Assembly: GCA_016712105.1 (NCBI GenBank) | Contig: JADJRU010000016.1 | Span: forward strand, 1 to 52,500 | Reading direction: 5' to 3' | Length of the DNA stretch: 52,500 nt | Source of the DNA: Ahniella sp. | GTDB taxonomy: Bacteria > Pseudomonadota > Gammaproteobacteria > Xanthomonadales > Ahniellaceae | In this document: positions 26,023 through 36,195 of the stretch, one piece after another | Layout of the letters: every line of letters starts with the position of its first letter | Numbering within the stretch: position 1 is the stretch's first letter | Translations under genes and position numbers: made by a program | Notes under the pieces: model-generated | What the model was told of the DNA's origin: nothing | The model's input: only the letters and a program-made list of their open reading frames with translations | Databases searched by the model: none

Positions 26023-26414
26023 AACACGAATTGGTCCAGGTCGCGATTGTCGTTCACGACTACGACGAAGCGATCGCGTTCTATACCGGGGTGCTCGGGT
26101 TCGAGTTGGTCTGCGATGAGTATCAGCCGGCGCAGGACAAGCGCTGGGTCGTCGTACGTCCCCGTGGCTCCGCTTGCGCATTGTTGCTGGCGCGTGCCAC
26201 CAAGCCCGAACAGGCCGCGGCGATCGGCAACCAGACCGGTGGTCGTGTGTTCCTTTTCTTGCACACCGACGATTTCTGGCGCGACTACAACGCCTGGCGC
26301 GCGAAGGGTGTCGAGTTTGTCCGTGAGCCCGTCAAAGAGGCGTACGGCACGGTTTCAGTGTTCCGTGATCTCTGCGGAAACCTCTGGGACCTGATTCAGC
26401 CAGCGCCACCCTGA
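26019..26414 (+). CDS. VOC (glyoxalase/bleomycin-resistance) family protein
   Basis: The 131-residue product begins at GTG 26019 within the stop of the previous gene (GTGA). It has one complete VOC unit: VAIVVHDYDEAIAFYTGVLGFEL, RWVVVRPRG, TGGRVFLFLHTDDFWRDYNAW and GTVSVFRDLCGNLWDLIQP, with the His and Glu-like metal positions of glyoxalase-type enzymes partly kept. Enzymes of this type include lactoylglutathione lyase and fosfomycin transferases; no substrate is indicated. Its tight coupling to a glycan operon is odd and may only reflect gene packing. Confidence 0.82.
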   Translation: MKHELVQVAIVVHDYDEAIAFYTGVLGFELVCDEYQPAQDKRWVVVRPRGSACALLLARATKPEQAAAIGNQTGGRVFLFLHTDDFWRDYNAWRAKGVEFVREPVKEAYGTVSVFRDLCGNLWDLIQPAPP

Positions 26415-26604
26415 CCGGCACAGGTGTCGTGTTCCGTGAATGAGTTGAGCACAACACTAGCGAATCATTCCGGGCTAGGCGGCCGACTCGATCGGCGATT
26501 CCATGCCGCAGTGCCTCGCCGCCGGGATGTCGCAACGGGATGTTTTCAAGGTCGCATCGACGGAACCTGAGGCTGTCTTTCGATAACGGGTGATAGGCTA
26601 GAGC

Positions 26605-28461
26605 ATGCACCGACCAGCTCTGTCACGTCGATTCCGCCGCTTGTCGTATTGGACCCTGGCCGTCTTGTTGCTCAGCACAGCCGCTCCAGCGGCAGCACTG
26701 AACCTTCGTTCGGTCAGCATCAAGGGTGTTGATGGTGCCTTGCTCAACAATCTCAACGCGCGGCTGGATGTGCTGCGGATTCCGCCTGAGCGTGAGCTGA
26801 CCGAAGCGATGTTGGCCTACCATCTGCGCCGTCTGCCGCAGCAGGTCAGCGCGGCCTTGGAGCCGTTCGGTTATTACGACGCCAGCGTCGAGATCGACAG
26901 CCGCCGGGATGGCGTGCAGGTCAGCTTGCAGCTGCAAGTGCACCGCGGCGAGCCGGTGCGGGTCACGGCAAGAACCATCGATCTGCTTGGTCCGGGTGCC
27001 CAGGAAGAGGCGCTGAAGTCATTGCTGAATCGCTTTCGTCCCAAAATCGGTGAAATCCTGAGCCACTCGCGCTACGAGGCCAGCAAGGCCAGGATCCAGC
27101 GTGGGCTGCTCGAGCACGGATACTTCCGGGCGCGCCGCGAGCGTACGCGGGTCGAGGTCACGCGGGCCACGCGTTCTGCCGTCGTTGATGTCGCCTGGAT
27201 CACCGGTCCGCGGCATCTGTTCGGACCCACCCGGTTCTCCGGTAGCCAACTGCGCGAAGGGCTGCTGGCGCCACTGTTGCCCTACAGCGAGGGCGAACCA
27301 TACGACCAGGCGGAATTGCTGCGCCTGCACCGTGCTCTGGTCGAACTTGATTATTTCGGCCTGATCGACATCCAGCCCGATCTGCGCGTGGCGGGAAGCG
27401 CGAGCGAGGGGCGGGCGGCGGACACCGATGAGGACGACGAAGCCGATGAGGCCGACGAAACCGGGATCGCTGATGGGGTGCCGGTGGCGCCGATCATCGT
27501 CACCCTGTCGCCAGCCAAACGCACCCGCTACAGCGCTGGCTTGAGTTTTGGCACCGATTCCGGCGCCTCGCTGAGTGTCGGTCTGGATCGCCGTTGGGTG
27601 AATGATCGGGGACACAAGTTCAAGGTCGATGCCGAGGCAGGTCAGCGTCGGACGCAGATCGGAGTGCAGTATCGGATTCCCGCCTTCGAGTGGTTGCCAG
27701 GTTGGTGGACCAGCGGACTGAGTTGGCGCGACGAGGAGATCGGCGACGGCAACTCCGAGATCGGTACCTTCAGTGTTGTCCGGAGCGTGCGCTGGCGCGA
27801 CAACCAGATCAGTGCCGAACTCAATCTTCAGAGCGAGCGCTTTCAGCGCGTCGACGCGCAGCGTCTGGTCGACCGCGACAGTATTCTGGTCTATCCGGCG
27901 TTGCGGCTGGATCGGGTCGAAGCCGACGACCTGCTTTACCCCAGCCGCGGATACTCGGTGTCGGCTTATGTACGCGCCGGCAGCAAGGTCCTCGCCTCCG
28001 ACGTCGACTTTGTCCAGGCCGGCATCAGTGGCAAGTGGATCCGTGGATTCGGCGAGAACTATCGTGTGCTGTTGCGCGCCGAGTTGGCTGGCAGCTGGGT
28101 GGATGACTTCGAGCGTTTGCCACCGTCACTGCGCAATTACGCTGGTGGCGATCGCAGCGTTCGCGGTTATGGCTATCGGGAACTGGGACCGATCGACGCG
28201 CTGGGCGATGCGGTGGGTGCGCGTCATCTGGCGGTCACCAGCGTCGAACTCGAGCGACGAATCGCCGAACAATGGGCGGTGGCGACATTCGCCGACGTCG
28301 GCAATGCGTTCGACGGTGCCGACGACTCCGCCGCGGTGGGTATTGGCCTTGGTCTGCGCTGGCGTTCTCCGGTTGGGCCAGTGCGAATCGATCTGGCGCG
28401 TGGTTTGGATGACCCGGACCGCGGCGTGCGCCTCCATATCAACATTGGACCCGAGTTGTGA
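26605..28461 (+). CDS. tamA: Translocation and assembly module protein TamA
   Basis: The 618-residue Omp85-family protein starts with a signal peptide (MHRPALSRRF..LLLSTAAPAAA). Three POTRA domains follow (LRSVSIKGVDGALLNNLNARL, LGPGAQEEALKSLL, FGPTRFSGSQLREGLLAPLL), then a 16-strand barrel with the family end GDRSVRGYGYRELGP, ATFADVGNAFD and RSPVGPVRIDLA. TamA sits in the outer membrane and works with TamB to insert autotransporters and to move lipids. An Asp/Glu-rich insert (AADTDEDDEADEADE) separates POTRA3 from the barrel. It overlaps tamB by four bases. Its promoter should lie in the 190-base gap upstream. Confidence 0.93.
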   Translation: MHRPALSRRFRRLSYWTLAVLLLSTAAPAAALNLRSVSIKGVDGALLNNLNARLDVLRIPPERELTEAMLAYHLRRLPQQVSAALEPFGYYDASVEIDSRRDGVQVSLQLQVHRGEPVRVTARTIDLLGPGAQEEALKSLLNRFRPKIGEILSHSRYEASKARIQRGLLEHGYFRARRERTRVEVTRATRSAVVDVAWITGPRHLFGPTRFSGSQLREGLLAPLLPYSEGEPYDQAELLRLHRALVELDYFGLIDIQPDLRVAGSASEGRAADTDEDDEADEADETGIADGVPVAPIIVTLSPAKRTRYSAGLSFGTDSGASLSVGLDRRWVNDRGHKFKVDAEAGQRRTQIGVQYRIPAFEWLPGWWTSGLSWRDEEIGDGNSEIGTFSVVRSVRWRDNQISAELNLQSERFQRVDAQRLVDRDSILVYPALRLDRVEADDLLYPSRGYSVSAYVRAGSKVLASDVDFVQAGISGKWIRGFGENYRVLLRAELAGSWVDDFERLPPSLRNYAGGDRSVRGYGYRELGPIDALGDAVGARHLAVTSVELERRIAEQWAVATFADVGNAFDGADDSAAVGIGLGLRWRSPVGPVRIDLARGLDDPDRGVRLHINIGPEL

Positions 28462-31400
28462 GGCGCCAGCGTCGCTGGATGCTCGCCGCCGCCATCCTCT
28501 TTTTGGTGGTGCCCACCGGCCTGATGCTGTGGCTGCTGCTGAGCGGGTCGGCGCGAGACTGGAGCTTGGCACGCGTGGTTTCGTCGTTGCCTGCGGACGC
28601 CCTGAGTATCGGCGCGGCGGAGGGCCGGCTGATCGGGCCGTTGGTGCTGCACGACCTGCACTATCGCGGTGATGGATTCAGTCTGAACGTCGATCGGCTG
28701 GAGATGGATCATGCCCTGTTGCCTGTTCTGGTCGGTGGCAGACTGCGGATCAGCCAGCTTCACATCGATCGCTTGCGCATCGAGCTGGATCCGGTCGACG
28801 ACTCTCTGGCAGCTGCTCCCGCCCGTGTGCAACTGCCCACACATCTGCCCTGGCCGACGCTGGAACTGCCGATCGACGTTGCCTTGGCCGAACTGAAGGT
28901 TGCTCGGCTGGACGTCTTGCGCGAGGGCCGGGAACTCCTCCCGGCATCCGCGCTGATCGTGCGCGATGCTGAGTTGACTCGCCAGACGCTGCGCCTCGGC
29001 GCTCTGGATCTGGACAGTGAGCGCGGTCGACTGACGCTGGCTGGGAGCTGGGCGTGTCCGGCGAACCCGAGGCCGGACTTGACGCGCGCTGGACTTTCGC
29101 TGGAGAGACGACACAGGCCGCGGCATTCAGGGTCGATGGCAAAGCGGGCTCCCTCGTGCTGAAGCTTGATCTGACCACCGGCGGCACCATGCAGCTGACG
29201 GTGGACAAGGATATGGGTTGGCGCCTGGCGACCGACATCCGAGCGCTGGACAGTCAGCGCTGGCTGCCCGACAGCGCGCCCCATAAGCTTACGCTGGCGC
29301 TGGATGGACAGGGCAGCAGTCGCCTCTTCGAACTGGCCGGCCGGGTCGGCCTTGATGAAAAGCTGATCGGAATCGAGGCGCTGCGTGCGGAGTTGATCGA
29401 GGACGGCAGTGCCCTTCAACTGCACTCACTGCGCCTGTTGGCGCCCGACGGCGGCAGCTTGAGCAGCCGGGGCCGGGTTGGATTCGCCGATGGACTGGAT
29501 CTGGACCTGTTCAGCGAGATCGAGCAACTGGTCATTCCGGTCGGCGATTCCGAGGAGAGCCTGTTACTGACCGGCACTTTGCACAGCTTGGGGCCACTCA
29601 ACGAACTGCAGCTCGATCTGAGTGACGGGACGCTGCAGCGAGGTGATCTGGCCGCTGGCCTGACGCTGTCCGGCGTGCTCAGTGGAGCCAGTCTGCGGAT
29701 TGCCGATTTGCGATTGCACAACCGGAATGGCGAGGTCGGCGTGAAAGGCGTCATCGGCTGGCAGCCGGTTCTCGGTGGCCGGTTGGACGTCCAGCTGCGA
29801 ACCTTCGATCCTGGGTTGCTTTGGCCACAATGGCCCGGACGTGTCAGTGGCAATCTGCGGGTGGAAGGTGAGGACGATCCCACGGCAGCGCGACTCGACA
29901 TAGAGCTGACGCAACTGGCCGGTGAACTGCGCGGGAAAAGCCTGCGCGGCAGCGGTCGATTGGCGCTTGGAGCAGCCTCCGCTGCGCTCGAACTGAAGGT
30001 CGATCTGGGCGACTCGCGTCTGCTTCTGACTGGCGACCCGCGCGAGCCTCTGGGTATCAACCTGCAATTGGCGCCACTGGCGCTCGACGACGTGTGGCCC
30101 GGTGCATCGGGCCGGCTGACCGCGGCCTTGCGCGTCAGTGGCCAGCGGGCGGCGCCGCGAATCGCGGGCTCAGTCAACGGCGAATCACTGGTCTGGGCAG
30201 ACTGGAGGATCGGTCGGATCGATCTCGACCTGGATGCGCCACTGGATGGAAATGGGGCAGGCAGTGTGGTCCTCGAAGGCAAGGAGATTCACTACGCTGA
30301 CATCGTGGTCGACACGGTTGATCTTCGTCTCGAAGGTGACCGTAACCGACATACACTGAGGCTGGCGCTGGCCGGTGAACTCGGTGCGCTTCAGCTGGCC
30401 GCCAGCGGCGCTGCCACCGGCGGGGATTGGAGTGGGCGCATCGACGAGCTGAGCCTGGCGCCGAAAACTCTGCCCGCGTGGACGTTGTCCGAGCCGGTCG
30501 AACTCGTCGCGCGCGACGGCAGGATGGAACTGCGGCGAGCTTGTCTTCAGAGTGATGCAGGAGGCCAACTATGTGTGCAGGCAGAGCAGCAATCCGAGCT
30601 GCGCCAGGCCACCTTCGAGGTAAGCGGACTTGGGCTGGCGACCATCGTCTCTGCAATGGGTGTCGAAGGGGTGCAGCTGGACGGCGAACTGGAGGCGGAG
30701 CTGAGCCTCCAGCAGCGCGGTGACAGCCCTGCCGAAGGCCGCCTGGCGCTTCGTTTGCCGTCCGGGATGTTGGCTCAGGACGAGGCCGAGGAGAGGCCTT
30801 TGCTGAGCTGGCATGTGATCACGCTAGATGGTGAACTCACCGCAGATACCCTCAGTTTGCGCCTGGGTGGCAGGCTGGGCGAAACCGGCAGTATCGCGGG
30901 CGAGTTCAGCGGAGGCTCTCCGCTGGCCGACCCGGAAGCGGAGGTCAGCGGGTCGCTGAACTTGAACATGCCAGCTATTGGTGCACTCGAACTGGTCTTG
31001 CCTGACTTGGCCAATGTGCGCGGCACGCTCAGTGCCAATCTCGATGCCTTGGGTCGCTGGCGGGCACCACGCCTGAGCGGCAGCATCCGACTGGCGTCGC
31101 TGACCGCCGAGCTGCCGGCACTGGGGCTCAAATTGCGCGATTCGCACCTGCAGGTGAACAGTGACGGGAAGGGAATGGGCATAGAAGGCTTGATCGACAC
31201 CGGTGGCGGAACGCTGCGAATCACGGGTGATCTGGCCAATGCGTTCGGCGCCGATGCCGCTGGCCGCCTGACTCTGCGCGGAGAATCGGTGTTGATGGCC
31301 GATACTCCGCACTTGCGGGCGCTTGTCTCTCCGGATCTCCAGCTGCGCTTCGGCAAGGGCAAGCTGCGGTTGACCGGATCCGTGGTGGTGCCGGAGGCGG

Positions 31401-32186
31401 CCATTGCTCTTGAACAGGCGGAGGGTTCGGTAGCGACTTCCCCGGATGTGCTGGTGCTCGATCCTGCCATCGGCGCCACGCGCAGCCATCCGCTGGCGCT
31501 GCAAACGCGCATCGACGTCGAGCTGGGTGACAAGGTCACGCTTCATGGCTTCGGCTTCAAGGGGGGTATCAGTGGTCGACTCGCCATCAATGAGCGCAGC
31601 GGACAAGTGGCAACTGGGCGCGGCAGCCTCAGTCTGCGCGGCCGCTACCGCGCTTACGGTCAGGATCTGGAAATTCAGCGCGGTCGATTGCTGTTTGCCT
31701 CGTCGCCGCTGGACAACCCGGCGCTAGAAGTGCGCGCGCAACGCAAGTTCGACGATGTTTTGGTGGGCGTCGAGGTTTCCGGCAGCGCCGGACAACCTCA
31801 ACTGGTCGTGTGGTCCGACCCCGCGTTGGATCAGGCCGAAGTGCTGTCGTATCTGGTGCTGGGGCGCCCGCTGCGCTCGGCGACCGCTGCAGACGGGCCC
31901 AAACTCGGTCAGGCTGCCGCGGCAATCGGGGGCAACCTGCTGGCTGGCCGGCTTGGTGCCAGGCTTGGCTTCGACACCTTTGGCGTCGCCGACTCACAGG
32001 CGCTGGACGGGGCCGCGTTCACAGTGGGCAAGTACCTCGCCGGCCTTGTACCTGAGCTACGGCGTTTCCTTGTTCGGCAGCGGACAAGTGATCACGTTGC
32101 GTTATTTGCTGAGCGAGCGCTTCGATGTCGAGATCGAGACCGGCCGCGAGAGTCGGGCTGGACTGAACTACAGCGTCGAACGCTGA
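28458..32186 (+). CDS. tamB: Translocation and assembly module protein TamB, two frameshifts in the sequence
   Basis: The gene starts at GTG 28458 with an N-terminal anchor (WMLAAAILFLVVPTGLMLWLL) and codes for a ~1243-residue AsmA-like beta-taco protein ending in the DUF490/TamB domain. Two small indels break the frame. Near 29043-29045 one base is missing (LTLAGS should run on as LAGELGVSGEPEAGLD). Near 32033-32038 two bases are missing (VGKYL should go on as SPALYLSYGVSLF). With both repaired the length is an exact multiple of three, and the C-terminus reads LRYLLSERFDVEIETGRESR as in true TamB. TamB spans the periplasm and partners TamA. I believe both shifts are sequence errors. Confidence 0.88.
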
Positions 32187-32259
32187 GGCGGTTCTGAATC
32201 GCCCGGCGTGGAATGCGCTCGAAGCCGCTTCAGCCGCAATGCGAGGTTGCCTGGGCCTT

Positions 32260-32400
32260 GCAAGCCCTCCCCGATGTTCGGGGAGGGTTGGGAGGGGTTA
32301 GGCAAACACTTCGCCCTCGTGATTCGCAACGCGAAGCACGAGCGGCGGTGGTCACAACCGATCGATGCGCGGTGTTGCATCGACCGGTTGAGACCGCCGC
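32260..32400 (+). repeat. Palindromic element, copy A (inverted relative to copy B)
   Basis: The element starts GCAAGCCCTCCCCGATGTTCG, with its own short hairpin, and ends in a 24-bp arm pair (32345-32368 and 32377-32400) that matches at 21 of 24 positions around the loop GCGGTGTT. A close copy lies in opposite orientation at 34193-34342. Copy A ends two bases from the ABC permease stop and probably also ends its transcript and that of tamB. Confidence 0.88.
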
Positions 32401-32402
32401 AG

Positions 32403-33164
32403 TCATCGCTTCAATCGATACCCGCTCAGGATCATCCAGCGTGCGGTCAGGATACAGGCCAACAGGAACCCGACGATGGCTGCTGCACTGGCCTGGACCG
32501 GCACATCCGAACTGCCGTAGAAACTCCAGCGCATCGCCGAGATCAGATACACCACCGGATTGAACAGGCTGAACTCTTGCCACGGTGAAGGCAACATGTC
32601 GATCGAATAGAACGCGCCGCCTAGAAACGTGAGCGGTGTGATCACCAGCATCGGGATCGTCTGCAGCTTCTCCCAACTGTCGGCCCAGATGCCGATCAGG
32701 AATCCGAACAGGCAGAAACTCGTGGCGGTCAGAATCAGGAACACCAGCATCCAGATCGGATGTTCGATCTGATACGGCACGAACAGGCGTGCGGTGGCCA
32801 GGATCAGCAGCGCCAGCAAGAATGACTTGGTTGCTGCCGCGCCGACATAACCGAACAGCATCTCCGGCCAGGAAATCGGCGCCGACAGGATTTCGTAGAC
32901 GGTCCCTGACCACTTCGGGAAATAGATGCCGAACGATGCGTTGCCGATGCTCTCGTTGAGAATCGACAGCATCAGCAGCCCCGGAATGATGAAGGCACCA
33001 TAGGCGACACCATCAATGGCCACCATTCGCGAACCGATCGCGGCACCGAAGACAATGAAGTACAGCGAAGTCGACAACACCGGCGACGCGATACTCTGGC
33101 CGAGTGTTCGGAACCAGCGCGACATTTCGAAACGATAGATTGCGGCGACCGCATGCCAGTTCAT
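32403..33164 (-). CDS. ABC-2 type transporter permease
   Basis: The 253-residue protein has six membrane helices and the ABC-2 motif layout: an N-terminal amphipathic helix (IYRFEMSRWFRTLGQSIASP), FVFGAAIGSRM, GLLMLSILNESIGNASFGIYFPKWSG, SAPISWPEMLFGYV and TPLTFLGGAFYSIDMLPSPWQ. This is the YadH/NodJ-type group; YadH is the closest plan (ending SSDVPVQASAA). With its ATPase it forms an exporter of unknown substrate. Once an indel in the ATPase is repaired, its ATG at 33164 overlaps the ATPase stop as ATGA. Confidence 0.9.
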   Translation of the reverse strand: MNWHAVAAIYRFEMSRWFRTLGQSIASPVLSTSLYFIVFGAAIGSRMVAIDGVAYGAFIIPGLLMLSILNESIGNASFGIYFPKWSGTVYEILSAPISWPEMLFGYVGAAATKSFLLALLILATARLFVPYQIEHPIWMLVFLILTATSFCLFGFLIGIWADSWEKLQTIPMLVITPLTFLGGAFYSIDMLPSPWQEFSLFNPVVYLISAMRWSFYGSSDVPVQASAAAIVGFLLACILTARWMILSGYRLKR

Positions 33165-34110
33165 GCTTGCGCCTCACCAGATTGACGAAGATCTCTTCAA
33201 GCGAGCTCTCACGCGTGTTGAGGTCGTGATACCGAAGGCCGGCGTCCTGCACCCGGGTCATCAAGGTCGGGATGTCCAGGGTCTGGCCATCCGGCTCGCC
33301 GCCGCCAAACGTGCAGATCAGTGAGCGCCCGTGTTCGCCCAGTTCGAATGGCAATCCGGCAAGACTTTCCGGAACGGCGTCTAGAGGCTGGTCCACGTGC
33401 AGGATCAGCTGGCGTTGGCCCAGGCGCTTCATCAATGTGCGTTTGTCCTCGACCAGGATCAACTCGCCCTTCAGGATCACGCCAACCCGATCGGCCATCT
33501 GTTCGGCTTCTTCCAGATAATGCGTGGTCAGAATGATCGTGACACCCGACTCGCGCAGGCGATGGACCACTTGCCACATGTCGTGGCGCAACTCGACATC
33601 GACGCCTGCGGTAGGTTCGTCGAGGAACAGCACTGCAGGTTCGTGCGCCAAGGCCTTGGCGATCAGCACACGCCGTTTCATGCCGCCGGACAAGGTCATG
33701 ATCCGATCGTCCCTCTTGTCCCACAGGCTCAGGTCACGCAGGACACGTTCGATGTGTGCCGGATTCGCCGGCAAACCGAACAGGCCCCGGCTGAACCTCA
33801 AGGTTGCCTGCACGGTTTCGAACGCGTCGGTATGTAATTCCTGCGGGACCAGGCCGACCCGTCGACGCGTTTCGCGGAAGGCCATGACGTGATCAAAACC
33901 GTCGATCAGGACATTGCCGGTGCTGCCATTGACGACACCGCAGATGATGTTGATCAGTGTCGATTTGCCGGCGCCGTTCGGTCCGAGTAATGCGAACAGT
34001 TCGCCCCGGCGGATATCCAGATCGATCGGCTTGAGTGCCGTGAAGCCGTTCGCATAGGTTTTGCCGAGACCGCGGATCTCGATGATGTTCGGAGAGGATG
34101 GCTGGGACAT
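33161..34110 (-). CDS. ABC transporter ATPase (YadG-like), frameshift at the 3' end
   Basis: I start at ATG 34110 (MSQPSSPNIIEIRGLGKTY); the open frame upstream runs through a palindrome and is unlikely. The domain has Walker A GPNGAGKST, signature LSGGMKRRVLIAKALA, Walker B AVLFLDEPTAGVD and switch TTHYLEEAEQM. As given, the frame runs to 33013, deep into the permease. One extra base near 33172-33174 (GTGAGGCGC) would give a stop TGA that overlaps the permease ATG, with an exact 317 codons. That fits the conserved ending SSLEEIFVNLVR plus three residues, so I take a missing base as the cause. The transported substrate is unknown. Confidence 0.82.
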
Positions 34111-34192
34111 GGGAAACTCAGGGCAGAACCGGAGAATCGCCGAAGCAGTCAGCGCCGACAAGTGCGTGTCGACTGTGATGGGTGCGTGCGAT

Positions 34193-34342
34193 AATGAGCA
34201 GCGGTCTCTAGCGGTCGATGCAACAATGCGCATCGACCGCTAGAGACCGCTGCTCATTGTGCTTCGCATGGCGAATCACAAGAGTGAAGTGTTTGCCTAA
34301 ACCCCCTCCCAACCCTCCCCCGGACATCGGGGGAGGGCTTGC
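34193..34342 (-). repeat. Palindromic element, copy B, with a perfect 29-bp inverted repeat
   Basis: Positions 34193-34221 are the exact reverse complement of 34230-34258, with an eight-base loop (AACAATGC). Beyond it (34259-34342) the reverse strand repeats the rest of copy A, including GTTTGCCTAA and the CCTCCCCC/GGGGGAGG hairpin. Compared with copy A the arm differs at several bases, yet both arms changed together, so the stem is conserved. The palindrome lies between the divergent ABC ATPase and the GT39 gene and overlaps their likely promoter region. Confidence 0.92.
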
Positions 34343-34401
34343 ACGGTTTGGACAACGCCACGGATACAGGTTACGAATGCGCCACGCCAGGACATGACAC
34401 G

Positions 34402-36099
34402 ATGACCCAGACAAAGACCACTTTGCCATGGTGGCAAACCCGCGAAGGCAAGAGCCTGCTGCTTGTGCTGGGACTCACTGCCGTGGTGGTTGGAGCAGGG
34501 ATCGGATTACGCGAACCATGGCCGGCGGACGAACCTCGGTTCACATTGGTGGCGCGCACGATGGTGGAAAGTGGCGACTACATGTTCCCGCAACGTGGCA
34601 GTGAGCTTTACTCCGACAAGCCACCGATGTTCATGTGGCTTCAGGCCATGTTCTTCCATCTGACCGGTTCCTGGAAACTGGCGTTCATGTTGCCGAGCCT
34701 GCTGTCGGCATTGGGTACGGTCGGCTTGACGTTCGATATCGCGCGCCGCCTGCATGGCGTCCGTGCGGCCAAAGTCGCCGCCATCGCCCTGTTGTTCACG
34801 GTGCATTTCACGTACATGATGAAACGGGCGCAGATCGATCCGGTCGTCATCTTCCTGATCACTGCGTCGGCCTACAGTTTCCTGAGATTCGGGCTCACGG
34901 GCGCCGGGGTACGCTGGTGGTATCTGGGCTTCTTTTTTGCGGGACTCGGCGTGATCACGAAGGGGGTCGGTGTACTCGGCCTGTTCATGCTGCTGGCGCT
35001 TTGGCTGGGCCGGCGCTGGTCACTTGCAGCCGATCCGGCGCCGAAGCGACCAAACGCCCTGCTCGGCATCGCCGCGTTTCTGGGGGCGATCGGAATCTGG
35101 CTGGTGCCGATGCTGATCTCTGTCTGGCGTGAACAGACGCCGGAGCATCTTGCTTACGCACGCGACATCCTGCTCGGTCAGACCGCCGAGCGATATGTTT
35201 CGCCCAAGCACCACTTCCATCCACCGTGGTATTTCCTCGGTGTGATGGCCAGCATGTGGTTGCCCTTGCTGCTGGTTTTGCCCTGGGCCGTCGCAGCCTG
35301 GCGCAAGGCCCGCCACTTCCGACGAATCGAGGTCCTGGCGCCGCTGTTGTTCTTCGTGTTCGTGATCCTGTTCTTCTCGGCCTCGCCGGCCAAACGCGAC
35401 ATGTACATCCTCCCGGCCTTGCCGATGCTGGTGCTGGCGCTGACGCCGGCGCTGCTGTTCGCGCGTCGTCGGGTGGGTTATCAGCGGGCGCTGTTCGGGT
35501 TCGTGGCGCTGCTCGGGGCTGGCGCATTGCTGGTGGGCCTTGCTGCCGCGTTCGGCGAACCGAAGCTGGAGCGCAGCCTGATCGAAGCGCGGGGTCCACA
35601 TGCCACGTTCGAATACCTGTGGTGGCTGCTGATTGGCCTGGGTACGGCGATGCTGACCTTGCTCGTGCTGCGTCCTTTGGGGCGGGTCGAGTTTCGGGCC
35701 TATTCAGCGCTGACAGTGTTCTGGATCGGTATTTCGCTGGTCGCGATGCCGGTACTCGACGGCAGCAGCTCGGCGCGCGAGTTGATGACTGAAGTGGCGC
35801 GGAGAATCGGGCCGGACGCCGAATTGGCCGTCGTGTCGTTCAAGGAACAGGATTTGTTGCAGGCGGATCGGCCGGTCGTCGATTTCGGTTTCAAACAACC
35901 TCGACAGGTGCAATGGCAACGAGCGGTGGTGTGGATGCAGACGGCGCCGGAAAAACGTCACGTGCTTGGCAGCGGCCAAACACTCGAAGCATGCCTCGAT
36001 CCGGCGAAGGTGGTTTGGACCGGTGTCGCGAACCGCCGGGAGATGTGGTTGTTCACGTTGGACGCCGTGCGCCCGTCGTGCCTCATGGTTTCGCCCTGA
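34402..36099 (+). CDS. ArnT-like membrane glycosyltransferase (GT39/GT83 type)
   Basis: The ATG at 34402 gives 565 residues with about 12 membrane segments. The N-terminal periplasmic loop holds the acidic catalytic motif WPADEPRFTLVARTM, followed by SDKPPMFMWLQAMFFHLTG and KRAQIDPVVIFL, as in the GT-C enzymes ArnT and protein O-mannosyltransferases, which use undecaprenyl-phosphate sugars. The C-terminal soluble part ends RREMWLFTLDAVRPSC. Modification of lipid A or of glycoproteins is the family role; the acceptor is not given. The gene is alone between the palindromic element and two terminator hairpins. Confidence 0.87.
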   Translation: MTQTKTTLPWWQTREGKSLLLVLGLTAVVVGAGIGLREPWPADEPRFTLVARTMVESGDYMFPQRGSELYSDKPPMFMWLQAMFFHLTGSWKLAFMLPSLLSALGTVGLTFDIARRLHGVRAAKVAAIALLFTVHFTYMMKRAQIDPVVIFLITASAYSFLRFGLTGAGVRWWYLGFFFAGLGVITKGVGVLGLFMLLALWLGRRWSLAADPAPKRPNALLGIAAFLGAIGIWLVPMLISVWREQTPEHLAYARDILLGQTAERYVSPKHHFHPPWYFLGVMASMWLPLLLVLPWAVAAWRKARHFRRIEVLAPLLFFVFVILFFSASPAKRDMYILPALPMLVLALTPALLFARRRVGYQRALFGFVALLGAGALLVGLAAAFGEPKLERSLIEARGPHATFEYLWWLLIGLGTAMLTLLVLRPLGRVEFRAYSALTVFWIGISLVAMPVLDGSSSARELMTEVARRIGPDAELAVVSFKEQDLLQADRPVVDFGFKQPRQVQWQRAVVWMQTAPEKRHVLGSGQTLEACLDPAKVVWTGVANRREMWLFTLDAVRPSCLMVSP

Positions 36100-36105
36100 G
36101 GGAAA

Positions 36106-36130
36106 CTCGCGAGCATGCCTTGCTCGCGAG
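36106..36130 (+). terminator. Terminator hairpin 1 between convergent genes
   Basis: CTCGCGAGCA and TGCTCGCGAG form a perfect 10-bp stem with a five-base loop, seven bases after the GT39 stop. No U-tract follows. Confidence 0.6.
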
Positions 36131-36155
36131 CATGCCTTGATGTTCTGCCGGGATC

Positions 36156-36182
36156 GCAGGTCCGGATCGGGTCCGGACCTGC
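36156..36182. terminator. Terminator hairpin 2 between convergent genes
   Basis: GCAGGTCCGGA and TCCGGACCTGC form a perfect 11-bp stem with a five-base loop, 14 bases from the stop of the DUF3011 gene on the other strand. It probably ends that transcript, though the U-tract is poor. Confidence 0.6.
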
Positions 36183-36195
36183 GTCCATTCAACGA

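Noticed and set aside
33013..33160. Extended C-terminus of the ABC ATPase overlapping the permease
   Set aside because: The extra 50 residues are unlike any ATPase end; a one-base repair gives a standard end and an ATGA overlap.
32403..34110. ABC pair between inverted repeats as a transposon
   Set aside because: No transposase gene or target-site duplication is visible, so only the repeat arrangement is reported.
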